DNA of 38,622 nucleotides from Fictibacillus gelatini DSM 15865 (GCF_000430745.1 NZ_AUMP01000036.1:1-38622); one strand, 5' to 3'; positions 8,059 to 16,627 are shown, numbered from the stretch's first letter. The notes: generated from the sequence alone by a model not told the origin. Made by a program: numbers and translations.

Positions 8059-10011
8059 TTATTTATTATTTACCGGGCTCTCATCTTTCCGGTGATTGTA
8101 GTTATACTTATCGCGATCGACCGGTTTGAAGCCTTTCGGTGTGTAGAAACGAAGCAAGTCTCCGTAGACAACTTTATCGGAAATTTGCAGTTTCTTCTGC
8201 GCCGTTTCTTCATCCCGTTTGATCTCGTCGTTCTTTTCAACAGGCTCGCCTGTTTTAGAATCGAAATATTTTCCATTTACGGCGGTATATTTAGGCGTCA
8301 CGAAGCTTCCGTTGCGGAAAGGAACAATCTGTTGATGTTCTTTCGACAATAAATCCGTTCCGAATTGAACATAATCTTTCGTGTCAATGCCAAGAAGGTG
8401 AAGCAATGTTGGAAGAACATCGATTTCTCCACCATATTGATGCATGACGCCGCCCTTCATGCCCGGAACGTGGATGATTAACGGCACCCGTTGCAATTGG
8501 GCATTCTCAAATGGCGTAATTTCTTTGCCCATAATTTGCGACATCGCTTCATTGTGATTTTCAGAAATGCCGTAATGGTCTCCGTACATAATAATAATGG
8601 AGTGGTCATATAGACCGGATTTTTTCAAGTAATCGACAAATCCTTTTACAGCTTCATCTAAATAACGGGCCGTTTGGAAATAACGGTCAACTGATCCATC
8701 CCCTGTTGTAGCAGGTTCAATCGATGCTTCATCTTTATCGATCGGGTATGGGAAATGGTTCGATAACGTAATAAATTTCGTGTAAAACGGCTGCTTCAAC
8801 GTTTCTAGAAGCGGAATCGATTCTTTAAAGAAAGGCTTATCCTTCAAGCCATAGTTGACGACATCGTTGTCATTCATATCGTAATAGCTAGCGTCAAAGA
8901 ATTTATCGAATCCAAACGATTTATATGCTTCGTCACGGTTCCAGAACGTTTTATAGTTGCCGTGGAAGACAGCAGATGTATACCCTTTTTGCCCTAAAAT
9001 GGCAGGAGCCGCCTGGAACGTATTGCGCGCGTTAGTCGTCAGAACGGACCCTTGCGGCAATCCGAACAACGAGTTTTCTAACATAAATTCGGCATCCGAC
9101 GTTTTTCCTTGTCCGGTTTGATGGAAAAAGTTATCGAAATACAATGTGTTTTTATCTTTCGTAAACGAATTAATAAAAGGTGTTACTTCCTGTCCATTGA
9201 GTTTGTAATTGATTAAAAAGTTTTGGAAGGATTCAAGATGAATGTAAATCACATTCATTCCTTTTCCTTTTCCGAAATAAGCAGGATTCGGCTTTGCGTA
9301 TGATGCTTTTACGTAATTCAGAACGTCCGTCATGTCGCTGGAGTCGGCAGATGCCTTTTGCGCGGATGACTTTGTGCTCTGAATGGCATCATAAATCGTA
9401 AAGTTGAATGTTCCTAAATATTTCACAAGGTAATTTCGGTCAAATGTTCTTGACAACAATTGCGGGCGGTCGGTTTCCGCAAGCGCAAGATTCGTGCTGA
9501 AAAAGGCAATCGCCATCGCAAATACGATTCCGATCTTATTGCGGCTTACGCGAACAGGCTCCGGCTTGACCAATTTAAACGCAACAAGAACGATTAAAAT
9601 GATCGTATCCAGGAAATATAAAGGGTCATACACTTTCAACAATTCCCAGATGCTTCCACCAAGATCGCCGAAATTTTTCGTTTGGGTTAGAGTCGGCAAC
9701 GTGATAAAATCGTTAAAAAATCGATAATAAACGATATTCGCGTATAAAATAAACGATAAAATAAAGTTGATGATAATGATCCAAATATAGGCTCTTTTTC
9801 CTTTTGCAAATAAAGCAAGTCCAAAAAAGAAAATTGCTGAACTAATCGGGTTAATGAACAATAAGAATTTTTGCATCGTGTTTTCGATGCCAAGGTTAAA
9901 TGACGTAAGATACCCGACATATGTTTTCAGCCAAAACAAAACGACAGCTAAAAAGAAAAAACCAAGATGCTTGTTTAATACATTCTGGCCCTTCATTCGC
10001 AAATTCTTCAC
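8059..10011 (-). CDS. ltaS: Lipoteichoic acid synthase LtaS-type
   Basis: LtaS polymerises glycerol phosphate from phosphatidylglycerol onto a lipid anchor on the outer face of the membrane, releasing diacylglycerol. The protein has 650 residues: five membrane segments within about 15-175, a linker, then the extracellular sulfatase-fold domain. Glu260 (HLESFQNF), nucleophile Thr304 (GQGKTSDAE) and Asp478-His479 (YGDHYGIS) match the Mn-binding and catalytic residues. The chosen GTG at 10011 has GAGGTG 5 bases upstream and gives an N-terminus like other LtaS proteins; the longer frame to 10065 runs into the folded leader. Bacillus genomes often have several paralogues, so it may be the LtaS, YfnI or YqgS type. 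Confidence 0.92.
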   Translation of the reverse strand: MKNLRMKGQNVLNKHLGFFFLAVVLFWLKTYVGYLTSFNLGIENTMQKFLLFINPISSAIFFFGLALFAKGKRAYIWIIIINFILSFILYANIVYYRFFNDFITLPTLTQTKNFGDLGGSIWELLKVYDPLYFLDTIILIVLVAFKLVKPEPVRVSRNKIGIVFAMAIAFFSTNLALAETDRPQLLSRTFDRNYLVKYLGTFNFTIYDAIQSTKSSAQKASADSSDMTDVLNYVKASYAKPNPAYFGKGKGMNVIYIHLESFQNFLINYKLNGQEVTPFINSFTKDKNTLYFDNFFHQTGQGKTSDAEFMLENSLFGLPQGSVLTTNARNTFQAAPAILGQKGYTSAVFHGNYKTFWNRDEAYKSFGFDKFFDASYYDMNDNDVVNYGLKDKPFFKESIPLLETLKQPFYTKFITLSNHFPYPIDKDEASIEPATTGDGSVDRYFQTARYLDEAVKGFVDYLKKSGLYDHSIIIMYGDHYGISENHNEAMSQIMGKEITPFENAQLQRVPLIIHVPGMKGGVMHQYGGEIDVLPTLLHLLGIDTKDYVQFGTDLLSKEHQQIVPFRNGSFVTPKYTAVNGKYFDSKTGEPVEKNDEIKRDEETAQKKLQISDKVVYGDLLRFYTPKGFKPVDRDKYNYNHRKDESPVNNK

Positions 10012-10029
10012 TTTTTCACCTCTTTTAAT

Positions 10030-10160
10030 CAAGTAAAGTTTGAAGCGTTGCAAGAGACTGCCCAATACACGCGGGACTGGCCTCTCCGGGAAAACTCTCT
10101 GCCTACGCAGTATGGAGGGATCCCGGATGTTTGATCAACCTCTATAAACTTATTACTGTT
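10030..10160 (-). promoter_or_regulatory. Folded 5' leader of ltaS, class unknown
   Basis: On the minus strand the leader can form an outer stem TCCGGGA/TCCCGGA enclosing a short CTGC-GTAG-GCAG hairpin. A second GC-rich stretch follows, with GGCCAGTCCC and GGGCAGTCTCT. I compared it by eye with lysine, TPP, SAM, c-di-AMP, PreQ1 and Mn riboswitches and see no match. It may be a regulatory leader or part of a divergent known class. Confidence 0.4.
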
Positions 10161-10190
10161 CTTCGAAAAATAAAACCTACCAAAATAAGA

Positions 10191-10216
10191 AACTCTCTTG
10201 AATAAAGCACAAGAGA
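10191..10216 (-). terminator. Terminator of the ABC ATPase gene
   Basis: On the minus strand CTCTCTTG pairs with CAAGAGAG around a 9-base loop, followed by TTTCTTATTTT. It lies about 70 bp after the stop at 10288 and before the ltaS leader. Confidence 0.8.
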
Positions 10217-10287
10217 GGGCAAATCTATATTACATTTTAACTTCACTTTATAAAAAAAGTCAATTTGTTATACTGCTCGAACGTGTC

Positions 10288-11085
10288 TTATTGATGAACA
10301 TTTTGTTTGCTTAATTGAACGGTAATCCTCTCGCCGTGTTTCAGAACAGATACAGGATGCTCAAAAAAGGCGCTAAGATTCTCTTCTTTTAAAACTTCTT
10401 CCGTTTTCCCGGCCGAAAAAACTTCTCCGCGGCGGAGCAATAGCGTATGCCCGAATATAGGAAGAATTTCTTCAATATGGTGTGTTACAAAAAGCAAAGT
10501 CGGAGCGTTCGAGATTTGTGCCAATTCATGAATACTTTCCAAAAGCTTTTCGCGCGAGAACAAATCGAGTCCATTACAAGGCTCGTCCAAAATCAAAATT
10601 TCTGGATCAGCCATTAAAGCCCTTGCGATCAGCAACTTTTGCTTCTCGCCCTGTGAACACGTTTCATACGAGCGATTCATTAAATGGCTTACTCCCATGA
10701 ACTCCAATAAAAATAAGGCGCGGTCGATATCCTCTCTCGTTATATCCTCATACAGTCCAATTGATGCATGTTTCCCGCTAATGACGACTTCCTGGGCAAC
10801 ATCAGCCCCGTGCAACTTTTCCTGTAATGATGAACTGACCCATCCGATCGATTTCCGCAATTCCTGGATGTTTGTTTCCCCAAAACGGCTGCCAAGCACC
10901 TGGACACTTCCAGTCGTCGGCCAACGATAGCCTGTAATGATATTGAGAAGCGATGTTTTCCCTGATCCGTTCAATCCTAAAAGCGCCCAATTCTCCCCTT
11001 TTTTCACTCGCCAATCAATGTTTTTTAGCAGTTCTTTTTTTTCTCTTATCCACGATACATTTTCTAAATGGATGACATTGTCCAT
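10288..11085 (-). CDS. Stand-alone ABC transporter ATP-binding protein (YlmA-like)
   Basis: This is a 265-residue ABC ATPase. Walker A is GLNGSGKTS (about 37-45), the signature is the variant CSQGEKQK, Walker B is LILDEP, and the switch histidine lies in VTHH. There is no permease gene beside it, and size and motifs resemble the solitary ATPases annotated YlmA or ModF-like in Bacillus. The partner and substrate are unknown. AAGGGGAG precedes the ATG. It is transcribed alone, ending at the terminator at 10191-10216. Confidence 0.85.
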   Translation of the reverse strand: MDNVIHLENVSWIREKKELLKNIDWRVKKGENWALLGLNGSGKTSLLNIITGYRWPTTGSVQVLGSRFGETNIQELRKSIGWVSSSLQEKLHGADVAQEVVISGKHASIGLYEDITREDIDRALFLLEFMGVSHLMNRSYETCSQGEKQKLLIARALMADPEILILDEPCNGLDLFSREKLLESIHELAQISNAPTLLFVTHHIEEILPIFGHTLLLRRGEVFSAGKTEEVLKEENLSAFFEHPVSVLKHGERITVQLSKQNVHQ

Positions 11086-11191
11086 GCTGTTCTCCCCTTT
11101 TATCCTTTTTGATTGAAATTACTGATAATTTAAACAGATGGCTCCAGAAATATCAATACATGCACACGATTTAGTCCACCAGTTTTCATTT

Positions 11192-11264
11192 ATTCAGCCG
11201 ATGCGGGTCATGATTCCGCCAAACTGAACACGAATTCAGCCGATATGGACTATCATTCAGCCAA
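11192..11264. repeat. 21-bp phased repeat array 4 with a different core, ATTCAGCCRA
   Basis: Cores begin at 11192, 11213, 11234 and 11255, exactly 21 bp apart. They read ATTCAGCCGA, ATTCCGCCAA, ATTCAGCCGA and ATTCAGCCAA. The 11 bases between are not conserved. The array lies between the divergent ABC ATPase gene and the lia operon. Confidence 0.8.
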
Positions 11265-11311
11265 ACCGCCCGGATCCGACACAAGCCTATTCTCTCTACG
11301 CCCCAGGACCT

Positions 11312-11404
11312 ATTCCAAAATATAGCCGAAGCTCGTTATGAAACAATTGGAATCCAGGTAGGATAGAGACATAGAAAGCGGCGGCGGCTTGCTTAAAAGC
11401 CGCC
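11312..11404 (+). promoter_or_regulatory. Promoter region and leader hairpin of the lia operon
   Basis: ATTCCAA at 11312-11318 and TTGGAAT at 11347-11353 form an inverted repeat upstream of liaI, a possible LiaR-related site although the spacing is long. A perfect 8-bp hairpin, GGCGGCTT/AAGCCGCC (11383-11390 with 11397-11404), ends 15 bases before the ribosome binding site. It has no U-run and may stabilise the mRNA. Confidence 0.35.
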
Positions 11405-11433
11405 AAGCTTGCCCTTGAAAGGAGGAAATGCAA

Positions 11434-11781
11434 ATGAAAAAATTCGGGTTGCTTCTCGTTGGAGGGATTGCGGCAATTGTGCTATTAGCCAATCTTGGTC
11501 CAATGATCGGGCTTGCGATAAGCCTTGTCATTCTCTACTTTGCGTTTAAAAAATTTATGAGATCCGAAACAACGTCAGGAAAAATCGGCTGGGCCATCAT
11601 CGGGCTGATCGCTTTATGCGCTTCCGTGTCCAATGTCCCATCCATTATTGGACTGATCGCAATCTGGGTTCTCTACGTTGTTTACAAACAGTGGAATGAC
11701 AACAAGTCGGTCGATAAAGAACCGGAAGATCCTTTTGCAAGTTTTGAAAAGCAATGGAAAGAACTAAAGCAATTTGATTAA
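11434..11781 (+). CDS. liaI: LiaI-like small membrane protein
   Basis: This 115-residue membrane protein has hydrophobic segments at about 5-20, 22-36, 48-62 and 66-80, followed by a charged cytoplasmic tail. In Bacillus LiaI anchors the phage-shock protein LiaH at the membrane during cell-envelope stress. Identification rests mainly on position: first gene of a liaIHFSR-type operon, 34 bp before liaH. The ATG at 11434 is 8 bases after AAGGAGG; the ATG at 11428 is too close to that site. Confidence 0.8.
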   Translation: MKKFGLLLVGGIAAIVLLANLGPMIGLAISLVILYFAFKKFMRSETTSGKIGWAIIGLIALCASVSNVPSIIGLIAIWVLYVVYKQWNDNKSVDKEPEDPFASFEKQWKELKQFD

Positions 11782-11815
11782 GAAACACAATCATTTTATA
11801 AAGGAGCGATAAAGA

Positions 11816-12460
11816 ATGAGTAACTTATTTACACGTTTAAAAGAATCGATTCAATCCGACCTTCATGAACTATTAGACAAAAAGGAGCAGAGAAATCCGA
11901 TTGCTCTTCTCAACCAGCACTTGCGCCGGTGCGAGCAAGAAGTCGAGAAGGTTCGGGAGCTGATTCAGCGCCAATATTTATTAAAAGAAGAATTCACCCG
12001 CGAATATCAGCAAGCGCAAGATTTTGCCAAAAAGCGGAAATACCAGGCCGAAATTGCGCTAAAAGCCGGTGAAAATGAGCTGTATGAATTTGCAGCAAAA
12101 GAGCAAGCGTACTATGAAGATGCAACTTCCCGGCTTAAAGCTTCCCTCGGACAGGCAAACAGCCAATTGGAAGAGCTAGAAAAGAAGTATGAAGAAATGA
12201 AGCGAAAGTTAAAGGAAATGCACATTAAACGAATGGAATTAATGGGCCGGGAAAATATTGCCCGCGCCAACTACCGGATGAATAAAGTGCTCCAGGCCAA
12301 TGACATGAGCAAACCATTCTCCCGTTTTGAAGAGACTGAAATGTATTTAAACCGATTAGAGCATCAAGTCAATACGTCGTACCATCGGAATACGATTGAT
12401 GCCCGGATCGCCCAATTAGAAAAAGAATTAAAATCAAGCGATACAAATTCTAATTCTTAA
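11816..12460 (+). CDS. liaH: LiaH, PspA/IM30-family membrane-stress protein
   Basis: This is a 214-residue, almost wholly helical and highly charged protein of the PspA/Vipp1 family, which forms large oligomers on stressed membranes. The family start MSNLFTRLKESIQSDLHELL is present, then long coiled coils to about residue 150 and a shorter C-terminal helix pair. AAAGGAGCG precedes the ATG. It follows liaI closely and is separated from liaF by a weak terminator, which fits the known strong transcription of liaIH compared with the downstream genes. Confidence 0.92.
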   Translation: MSNLFTRLKESIQSDLHELLDKKEQRNPIALLNQHLRRCEQEVEKVRELIQRQYLLKEEFTREYQQAQDFAKKRKYQAEIALKAGENELYEFAAKEQAYYEDATSRLKASLGQANSQLEELEKKYEEMKRKLKEMHIKRMELMGRENIARANYRMNKVLQANDMSKPFSRFEETEMYLNRLEHQVNTSYHRNTIDARIAQLEKELKSSDTNSNS

Positions 12461-12480
12461 CAAATTCGTGGTAGACTAAT

Positions 12481-12505
12481 AAGGCGTAGGTTTCTGCGCC
12501 TTTTT
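12481..12505 (+). terminator. Internal terminator after liaH
   Basis: AAGGCGTAG pairs imperfectly with CTGCGCCTT around a GTTT loop, followed by TTT. It lies 20 bp after liaH and 120 bp before liaF, so it probably reduces read-through into the regulatory genes. Confidence 0.7.
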
Positions 12506-12631
12506 CTGCTGCCATACCATACATAACGCATCCAGCGGCTTTTTAAAAAAGCGAGTCCTTATTGCTGTTGTCCTTATGCCCCGAGTAAGCAGCTATACTT
12601 TTTTATTCGTAAAAGAAAGAAGGTGAACCCC

Positions 12632-13366
12632 GTGTTGAACAGAATAAAATCCGATTTTTTCAGCTGGGTTTTTCTTATTGGCATCATATTGATTTTTATT
12701 GAGATTATCCTTTTCGGCTGGGGTCTCATCTTTTCTTTGTTATTTTCTATGGCGTTTATCTACATTGGGAAAAAGCGGCTATCGAAAACGTGGGGCAAAC
12801 TCTTTTTTTGGTTTGGCGTCATCACTGGCGTCATTACGGTCGTCAATATGGTCGCCTTTAAATTTTTCGTATTAGCCATTCTCCTTTATGTCATTATCCA
12901 TTTTGCCCAATCTAAAAAACAGCCCGATTATATAAGGCCCATTCTGCAAGAACAAGAGGACAGCCAGGGAAAGGACGCAGTTTGCAGGCGGCCGATCGTA
13001 TTAAAAAATGTTCTTTTTGGAAAGCAAAAGACAACAGATCATGTATACGACTGGAATGACATTAACATTCAAACCGGCATTGGCGATACTGTCATCGATT
13101 TAAGCAATACGATTCTCCCTAAATCAGAATGCGTCATCTCGATCCGAAATCTTGTCGGCAACGTCCAAATTCTCGTTCCTTATGATGTGGAAGTTTCCGT
13201 TCACCATTCCATCATTGCAGGATCAATGGCGGTTTTTGACTATCGCGAACCGAGATTGTTTAACGAAACGCTCAACGTCCAAACGCCGGGCTATGGCGAC
13301 TCGGTGCAGAAAATCAAGATCATCACCTCTATGATCACTGGGAATTTAGAGGTGAAGCGAATATGA
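12632..13366 (+). CDS. liaF: LiaF, membrane inhibitor of the LiaRS system
   Basis: LiaF keeps the LiaS kinase in check in the absence of envelope stress (known from Bacillus). The protein has 244 residues. The N-terminal third has four hydrophobic segments (about 8-100), and the C-terminal part is the soluble LiaF domain containing IGDTVIDLSNTILP and IRNLVGNVQILVPYDVEV. GTG at 12632 is chosen because AAGAAGG lies about 7 bases upstream; the in-frame GTG at 12623 overlaps that site. The stop overlaps the liaS start by 4 bases. Confidence 0.9.
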   Translation: MLNRIKSDFFSWVFLIGIILIFIEIILFGWGLIFSLLFSMAFIYIGKKRLSKTWGKLFFWFGVITGVITVVNMVAFKFFVLAILLYVIIHFAQSKKQPDYIRPILQEQEDSQGKDAVCRRPIVLKNVLFGKQKTTDHVYDWNDINIQTGIGDTVIDLSNTILPKSECVISIRNLVGNVQILVPYDVEVSVHHSIIAGSMAVFDYREPRLFNETLNVQTPGYGDSVQKIKIITSMITGNLEVKRI

Positions 13367-14403
13367 GCATTATGCAGCGGCAAATTTTAACCGGAATTCT
13401 TTTTTCATTGATTGTGTTTCTCGCGCTTGTCGTTACGTTTTTCATCGCTTATCCATTATCAGATTGGACAGGGCTATGGGACCGCAGGCTATGGAACCTC
13501 CCGTTTGCCATTTTTGTACCTGTGCTGAGCATCCTTATCGGACTTCTATTCGGTCTTGTTTCCGGATATTTTTGGCAAAGACAGTTACGTTTCGTTGAAG
13601 ACTCTTTGAGTGAGTTGGAACAAGGGAAGCAATCAGAATTTGACCGAGAGGCAAAGCTTGAGGAATTCGATTCACTATTTTCTCAAATTGAAAAGATAAA
13701 GAAGCATCTTGCCGAGCAAACTAAGGTCTCTCAAAAAATGGCGAACGAAAAAGCGGAGGTTCTTGAAAAACGGATACAAGAAATTGTTTCCGAAGAGCGC
13801 AACCGCCTGGCAAGGGAACTGCATGATTCCGTCAGCCAGCAGCTCTTTGCGGCTTCCATGCTTATGTCCACGATTACTGAATCAAGACCGCTCTCGGATG
13901 ACCGTGAGACGAAGCAGCTTAAATTAGTGGAAGAAATGATTCAACAATCACAGCTGGAAATGCGGGCCCTGCTCCTTCATCTTCGCCCCGTTGCGTTAAA
14001 AGGAAAATCGCTTCAAGAAGGCATTCAGGAGCTTTTAATTGAGCTGCAGCAAAAAGTCCCTATGAACATTCAATGGAAGGTTGAAAAAATGGCGCTTGAC
14101 AAAGGGATTGAAGACCATTTATTCCGCATTCTTCAGGAATCCGTCTCCAACACATTACGACATGCGAAAGCGACTTCATTGGACGTTCTCCTAATCAAGC
14201 GCGATCAATTTGTCATTATGCGCATCTCCGATGACGGCATCGGCTTTAATGTAGAACAAACAAAAACGGGGTCTTATGGGTTGCAAAACATGCATGAACG
14301 CGCCGCGGAAATTGGTGGAACACTAAAAATCATCAGCGTTGTTAATAAAGGGACCCGCCTGGAGGTCAAAGTCCCAATGATAAAGGAGGAGGACAATGAT
14401 TAA
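13363..14403 (+). CDS. liaS: LiaS sensor histidine kinase
   Basis: This is a 346-residue intramembrane-sensing kinase with two membrane segments (about 8-30 and 47-70) and a very short outer loop. A HAMP-like linker and coiled coil follow. The HisKA_3 dimerisation helix has [16 protein letters not shown] with phosphorylated His154. The ATP-binding domain has ISDDGIGFN and a [12 protein letters not shown] lid. It senses cell-envelope damage through LiaF (known). It is translationally coupled on both sides: a 4-base overlap with liaF and an 8-base overlap with liaR. Confidence 0.94.
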   Translation: MSIMQRQILTGILFSLIVFLALVVTFFIAYPLSDWTGLWDRRLWNLPFAIFVPVLSILIGLLFGLVSGYFWQRQLRFVEDSLSELEQGKQSEFDREAKLEEFDSLFSQIEKIKKHLAEQTKVSQKMANEKAEVLEKRIQEIVSEERNRLARELHDSVSQQLFAASMLMSTITESRPLSDDRETKQLKLVEEMIQQSQLEMRALLLHLRPVALKGKSLQEGIQELLIELQQKVPMNIQWKVEKMALDKGIEDHLFRILQESVSNTLRHAKATSLDVLLIKRDQFVIMRISDDGIGFNVEQTKTGSYGLQNMHERAAEIGGTLKIISVVNKGTRLEVKVPMIKEEDND

Positions 14404-15028
14404 AGTGTTATTTGTCGATGATCACGAGATGGTGAGGATTGGCGTCTCTTCCTATTTATCCGCTCAGCCGGACATTGAAGTCATCGGCGAGGCCGACAAT
14501 GGAAAAACGGCGGTCGAACTCGCTTTAAGCTTGCGTCCGGATATTATTTTGATGGATTTAGTCATGGAGGAGATGGACGGCATTGAAGCAACGAAGCAAA
14601 TTATCGAACAATGGCCGGATGCAAAAATCATCATAGTCACCAGCTTTTTAGATGATGAAAAGGTGTATCCTGCTATTGAGGCAGGTGCGATGAGCTATAT
14701 GCTGAAAACATCGAAAGCGAGCGAAATCGCCAGAGCGATCCGCTCTACTTACCATGGCCAATCTGTATTGGAGCCGGAAGTGACCGGCAAAATGATGACG
14801 AAAATGCGGCAAAAAGAGCGGCGTTTGCCCCATGAGGAACTGACAAAACGTGAAATGGAAGTTTTGCTTCTCATGGCCGAAGGAAAAACGAACCAGGAAA
14901 TTGCAGATGATCTTTTTATCGCATTAAAGACTGTGAAAGTCCATGTCAGTAACATTTTAAGCAAGCTGAATGTTCAAGACCGGACACAGGCAGTCATTTA
15001 TGCTTTCAAGCATTCGCTAGCGGACTGA
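14396..15028 (+). CDS. liaR: LiaR response regulator
   Basis: This 210-residue NarL/LuxR-type response regulator has acidic residues Asp8-Asp9 and phospho-acceptor Asp54 ([12 protein letters not shown]) in the receiver domain. It ends with a LuxR-type helix-turn-helix: [20 protein letters not shown], then [13 protein letters not shown]. Phosphorylated by LiaS, it activates the liaI promoter (known). It is the last gene of the operon; I see no convincing terminator directly after it, and the dapA promoter starts within 20 bp. Confidence 0.94.
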   Translation: MIKVLFVDDHEMVRIGVSSYLSAQPDIEVIGEADNGKTAVELALSLRPDIILMDLVMEEMDGIEATKQIIEQWPDAKIIIVTSFLDDEKVYPAIEAGAMSYMLKTSKASEIARAIRSTYHGQSVLEPEVTGKMMTKMRQKERRLPHEELTKREMEVLLLMAEGKTNQEIADDLFIALKTVKVHVSNILSKLNVQDRTQAVIYAFKHSLAD

Positions 15029-15042
15029 TTGTTAATTTATCC

Positions 15043-15071
15043 TTGCAAGATAAGGAATCTCTTGTTATAGT
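15043..15071 (+). promoter_or_regulatory. Sigma-A promoter of the lysine riboswitch-dapA unit
   Basis: TTGCAA at 15043-15048 and TATAGT at 15066-15071 are separated by 17 bp. Transcription would start near 15078, just before the riboswitch. Confidence 0.75.
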
Positions 15072-15107
15072 AAAACAAATTGAATCATTTCTTTTCTTCA
15101 ATACGAT

Positions 15108-15290
15108 TGAAGTGAGGATAGAGGAGCAAAGACCATTAGTACACAATACGAGGAGAATGAGAGCCAATGACGATTGTGGAAAGGGGAATTTGCCGAAGCG
15201 GAAAAGAATCTCATTTTCTTGAAGCTGGTTCTGCTATTGAATAAATACAGAACTGTCATATAGGAAACTATATGGAGGGCTATCTCATGC
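15108..15290 (+). ncRNA. Lysine riboswitch (L-box)
   Basis: The conserved blocks of the lysine aptamer are present in order: GATAGAGG, then AGTAC, GGAAAGGGGAATT with GCCGAAG, the segment TATTGAATAAATACAGAACT, CTGTCA, and the closing GGAGGGCTATCTC that pairs back with GGATAG. The first block reads GAGGAGC where GAGGTGC is usual. It is followed by a terminator, so high lysine should stop transcription before dapA. A minus-strand open frame over it is a shadow. Confidence 0.93.
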
Positions 15291-15322
15291 ATGGTGACGA
15301 ATGGACCAATTTTGTTCCTATT

Positions 15323-15353
15323 GCAACAGCGAATCCCTCGTTGTTGCTTTTTT
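15323..15353 (+). terminator. Riboswitch-controlled terminator before dapA
   Basis: GCAACAGCGA at 15323-15332 pairs with TCGTTGTTGC at 15338-15347 (one G-U) and is followed by TTTTTT. It lies between the L-box aptamer and dapA, where an attenuator is expected. Confidence 0.9.
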
Positions 15354-15417
15354 GCGTTTGCAAATAGATGGCCCTGATCCCTCAAGCTTATAAAAAACTA
15401 TATAAGGGTGTGAAACT

Positions 15418-16305
15418 ATGAATTTTGGCCAAGTTTTAACAGCGATGGTCACTCCATTTGATCAAAATGGTGAAGTGGATTTTAACGCCGTGAGGACTTT
15501 AGTTCATCATTTAATTGATAATGGTTCTGATGGATTAGTTGTGGCCGGGACAACCGGGGAGTCTCCTACATTGACGCTGGAAGAGAAAGTTGAGTTATTT
15601 AAAGTTACAGTAGAAGCGGCTGGCGGAAAGGTTCCGGTCATTGCCGGCACTGGATCAAATAATACGAAAGCTTCCATCAGCTTAACAAAGAAAGCGGAAG
15701 AAGCGGGAGCAGACGGCATTATGCTCGTTGCCCCATACTATAATAAACCGTCTCAAGAAGGATTATATCAGCACTTTAAAGCGATTGCCGAATCAACGCC
15801 ATTGCCTGTCATGCTTTATAACATCCCGGGTCGAAGTGTTGTCAATATGTCGGTAGAAACGGTCATCCGCCTTTCTGAAATCGACAATATTGTCGCAATC
15901 AAAGAAGCGAGCGGCGACCTGGATGCCATGGCGCAGATGATTGAAAAAACGCCAGATGATTTCACATTGTACAGTGGCGATGATGGATTAACCTTGCCGG
16001 TGCTTTCGATTGGTGGAGCAGGCGTCGTTTCGGTGGCGTCACACATCATTGGCAATGAAATGCAAGATATGATCAATCGCTTTAGAAGCGGTGACGTGCA
16101 GGATGCTGCTTCCAAACACCGCAGCCTTCTTCCAATTATGAAAGCATTATTTGCTGCGCCAAGCCCATCGCCGGTGAAATTCGCTTTAAATGAAAGAGGA
16201 GTAAATGTTGGAGATGTCCGCTTACCACTCGTACCTTTAAACGAAGAAGAAAAAATGGCGCTACGAAACGTACTCGAGCAAATCAATTTAGAGCCTGTAC
16301 GCTGA
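15418..16305 (+). CDS. dapA: 4-hydroxy-tetrahydrodipicolinate synthase DapA
   Basis: DapA condenses pyruvate with L-aspartate-4-semialdehyde in the first committed step to diaminopimelate and lysine. The protein has 295 residues, a TIM barrel with the active-site residues in place: Thr45-Thr46 (GTTGESPT), Tyr134 and Arg139 (YNIPGRS) and Schiff-base Lys162 (IVAIKEASG). AAGGGTG precedes the ATG. Control by a lysine riboswitch confirms a role in lysine supply. It is monocistronic and could be a second dapA, since Bacillus usually carries dapA beside dapG/asd. The neighbouring catabolic cluster may yield its substrate, aspartate semialdehyde. Confidence 0.95.
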   Translation: MNFGQVLTAMVTPFDQNGEVDFNAVRTLVHHLIDNGSDGLVVAGTTGESPTLTLEEKVELFKVTVEAAGGKVPVIAGTGSNNTKASISLTKKAEEAGADGIMLVAPYYNKPSQEGLYQHFKAIAESTPLPVMLYNIPGRSVVNMSVETVIRLSEIDNIVAIKEASGDLDAMAQMIEKTPDDFTLYSGDDGLTLPVLSIGGAGVVSVASHIIGNEMQDMINRFRSGDVQDAASKHRSLLPIMKALFAAPSPSPVKFALNERGVNVGDVRLPLVPLNEEEKMALRNVLEQINLEPVR

Positions 16306-16327
16306 ACAAGCTGCCTGAACAGTCTTC

Positions 16328-16484
16328 GGACAATCATCCAGCTGGTTTGGACAATAAATTTTACTGTTTAGAAAATAAATTTGGGAATTTGGAAAATAAA
16401 ATTTGCGGTTTAGAAAATAAAATCTGTAATTCGGAAAATAAATTCTGCAGTTTGGAAAATGAATTATGCGGCTCGGAAAATAAA
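16328..16484. repeat. 21-bp phased repeat array 2: eight direct units
   Basis: Cores start at 16328, 16349, 16370, 16391, 16412, 16433, 16454 and 16475, always 21 bp apart. The first two read GGACAATCAT and GGACAATAAA. The last six share an A for C change (GGAAAATAAA, AGAAAATAAA, GGAAAATGAA), so this part spread or was homogenised as a block. The array begins 22 bp after the dapA stop and precedes a terminator, so it is probably transcribed with dapA. Confidence 0.9.
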
Positions 16485-16582
16485 CGGGTGATCCCCCGAA
16501 GTATAGACAAGATCTGCTCGAATTTGAGCCATAATTGAACAAAAAACAGCAAATATCGCTGTCAATCTGAACATTCATGCAA

Positions 16583-16627
16583 AGAGGATGTCCTAAAAGC
16601 ATAACTTTTGGACATCCTCTGTTTTTT
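16583..16627 (+). terminator. Terminator of dapA
   Basis: AGAGGATGTCC at 16583-16593 pairs with GGACATCCTCT at 16610-16620. After one bulged T, AAAAG pairs with CTTTT. The 16-bp stem is followed by GTTTTTT. Confidence 0.9.

Noticed and set aside
15098-15385. Minus-strand open frame of 95 codons
   Set aside because: It covers the lysine riboswitch and its terminator, has no recognisable family and no ribosome binding site.
16328-16484. Possible CRISPR array
   Set aside because: Cores are only about 10 bp, the full period is 21 bp and no cas genes are present; CRISPR repeats and spacers are each much longer.
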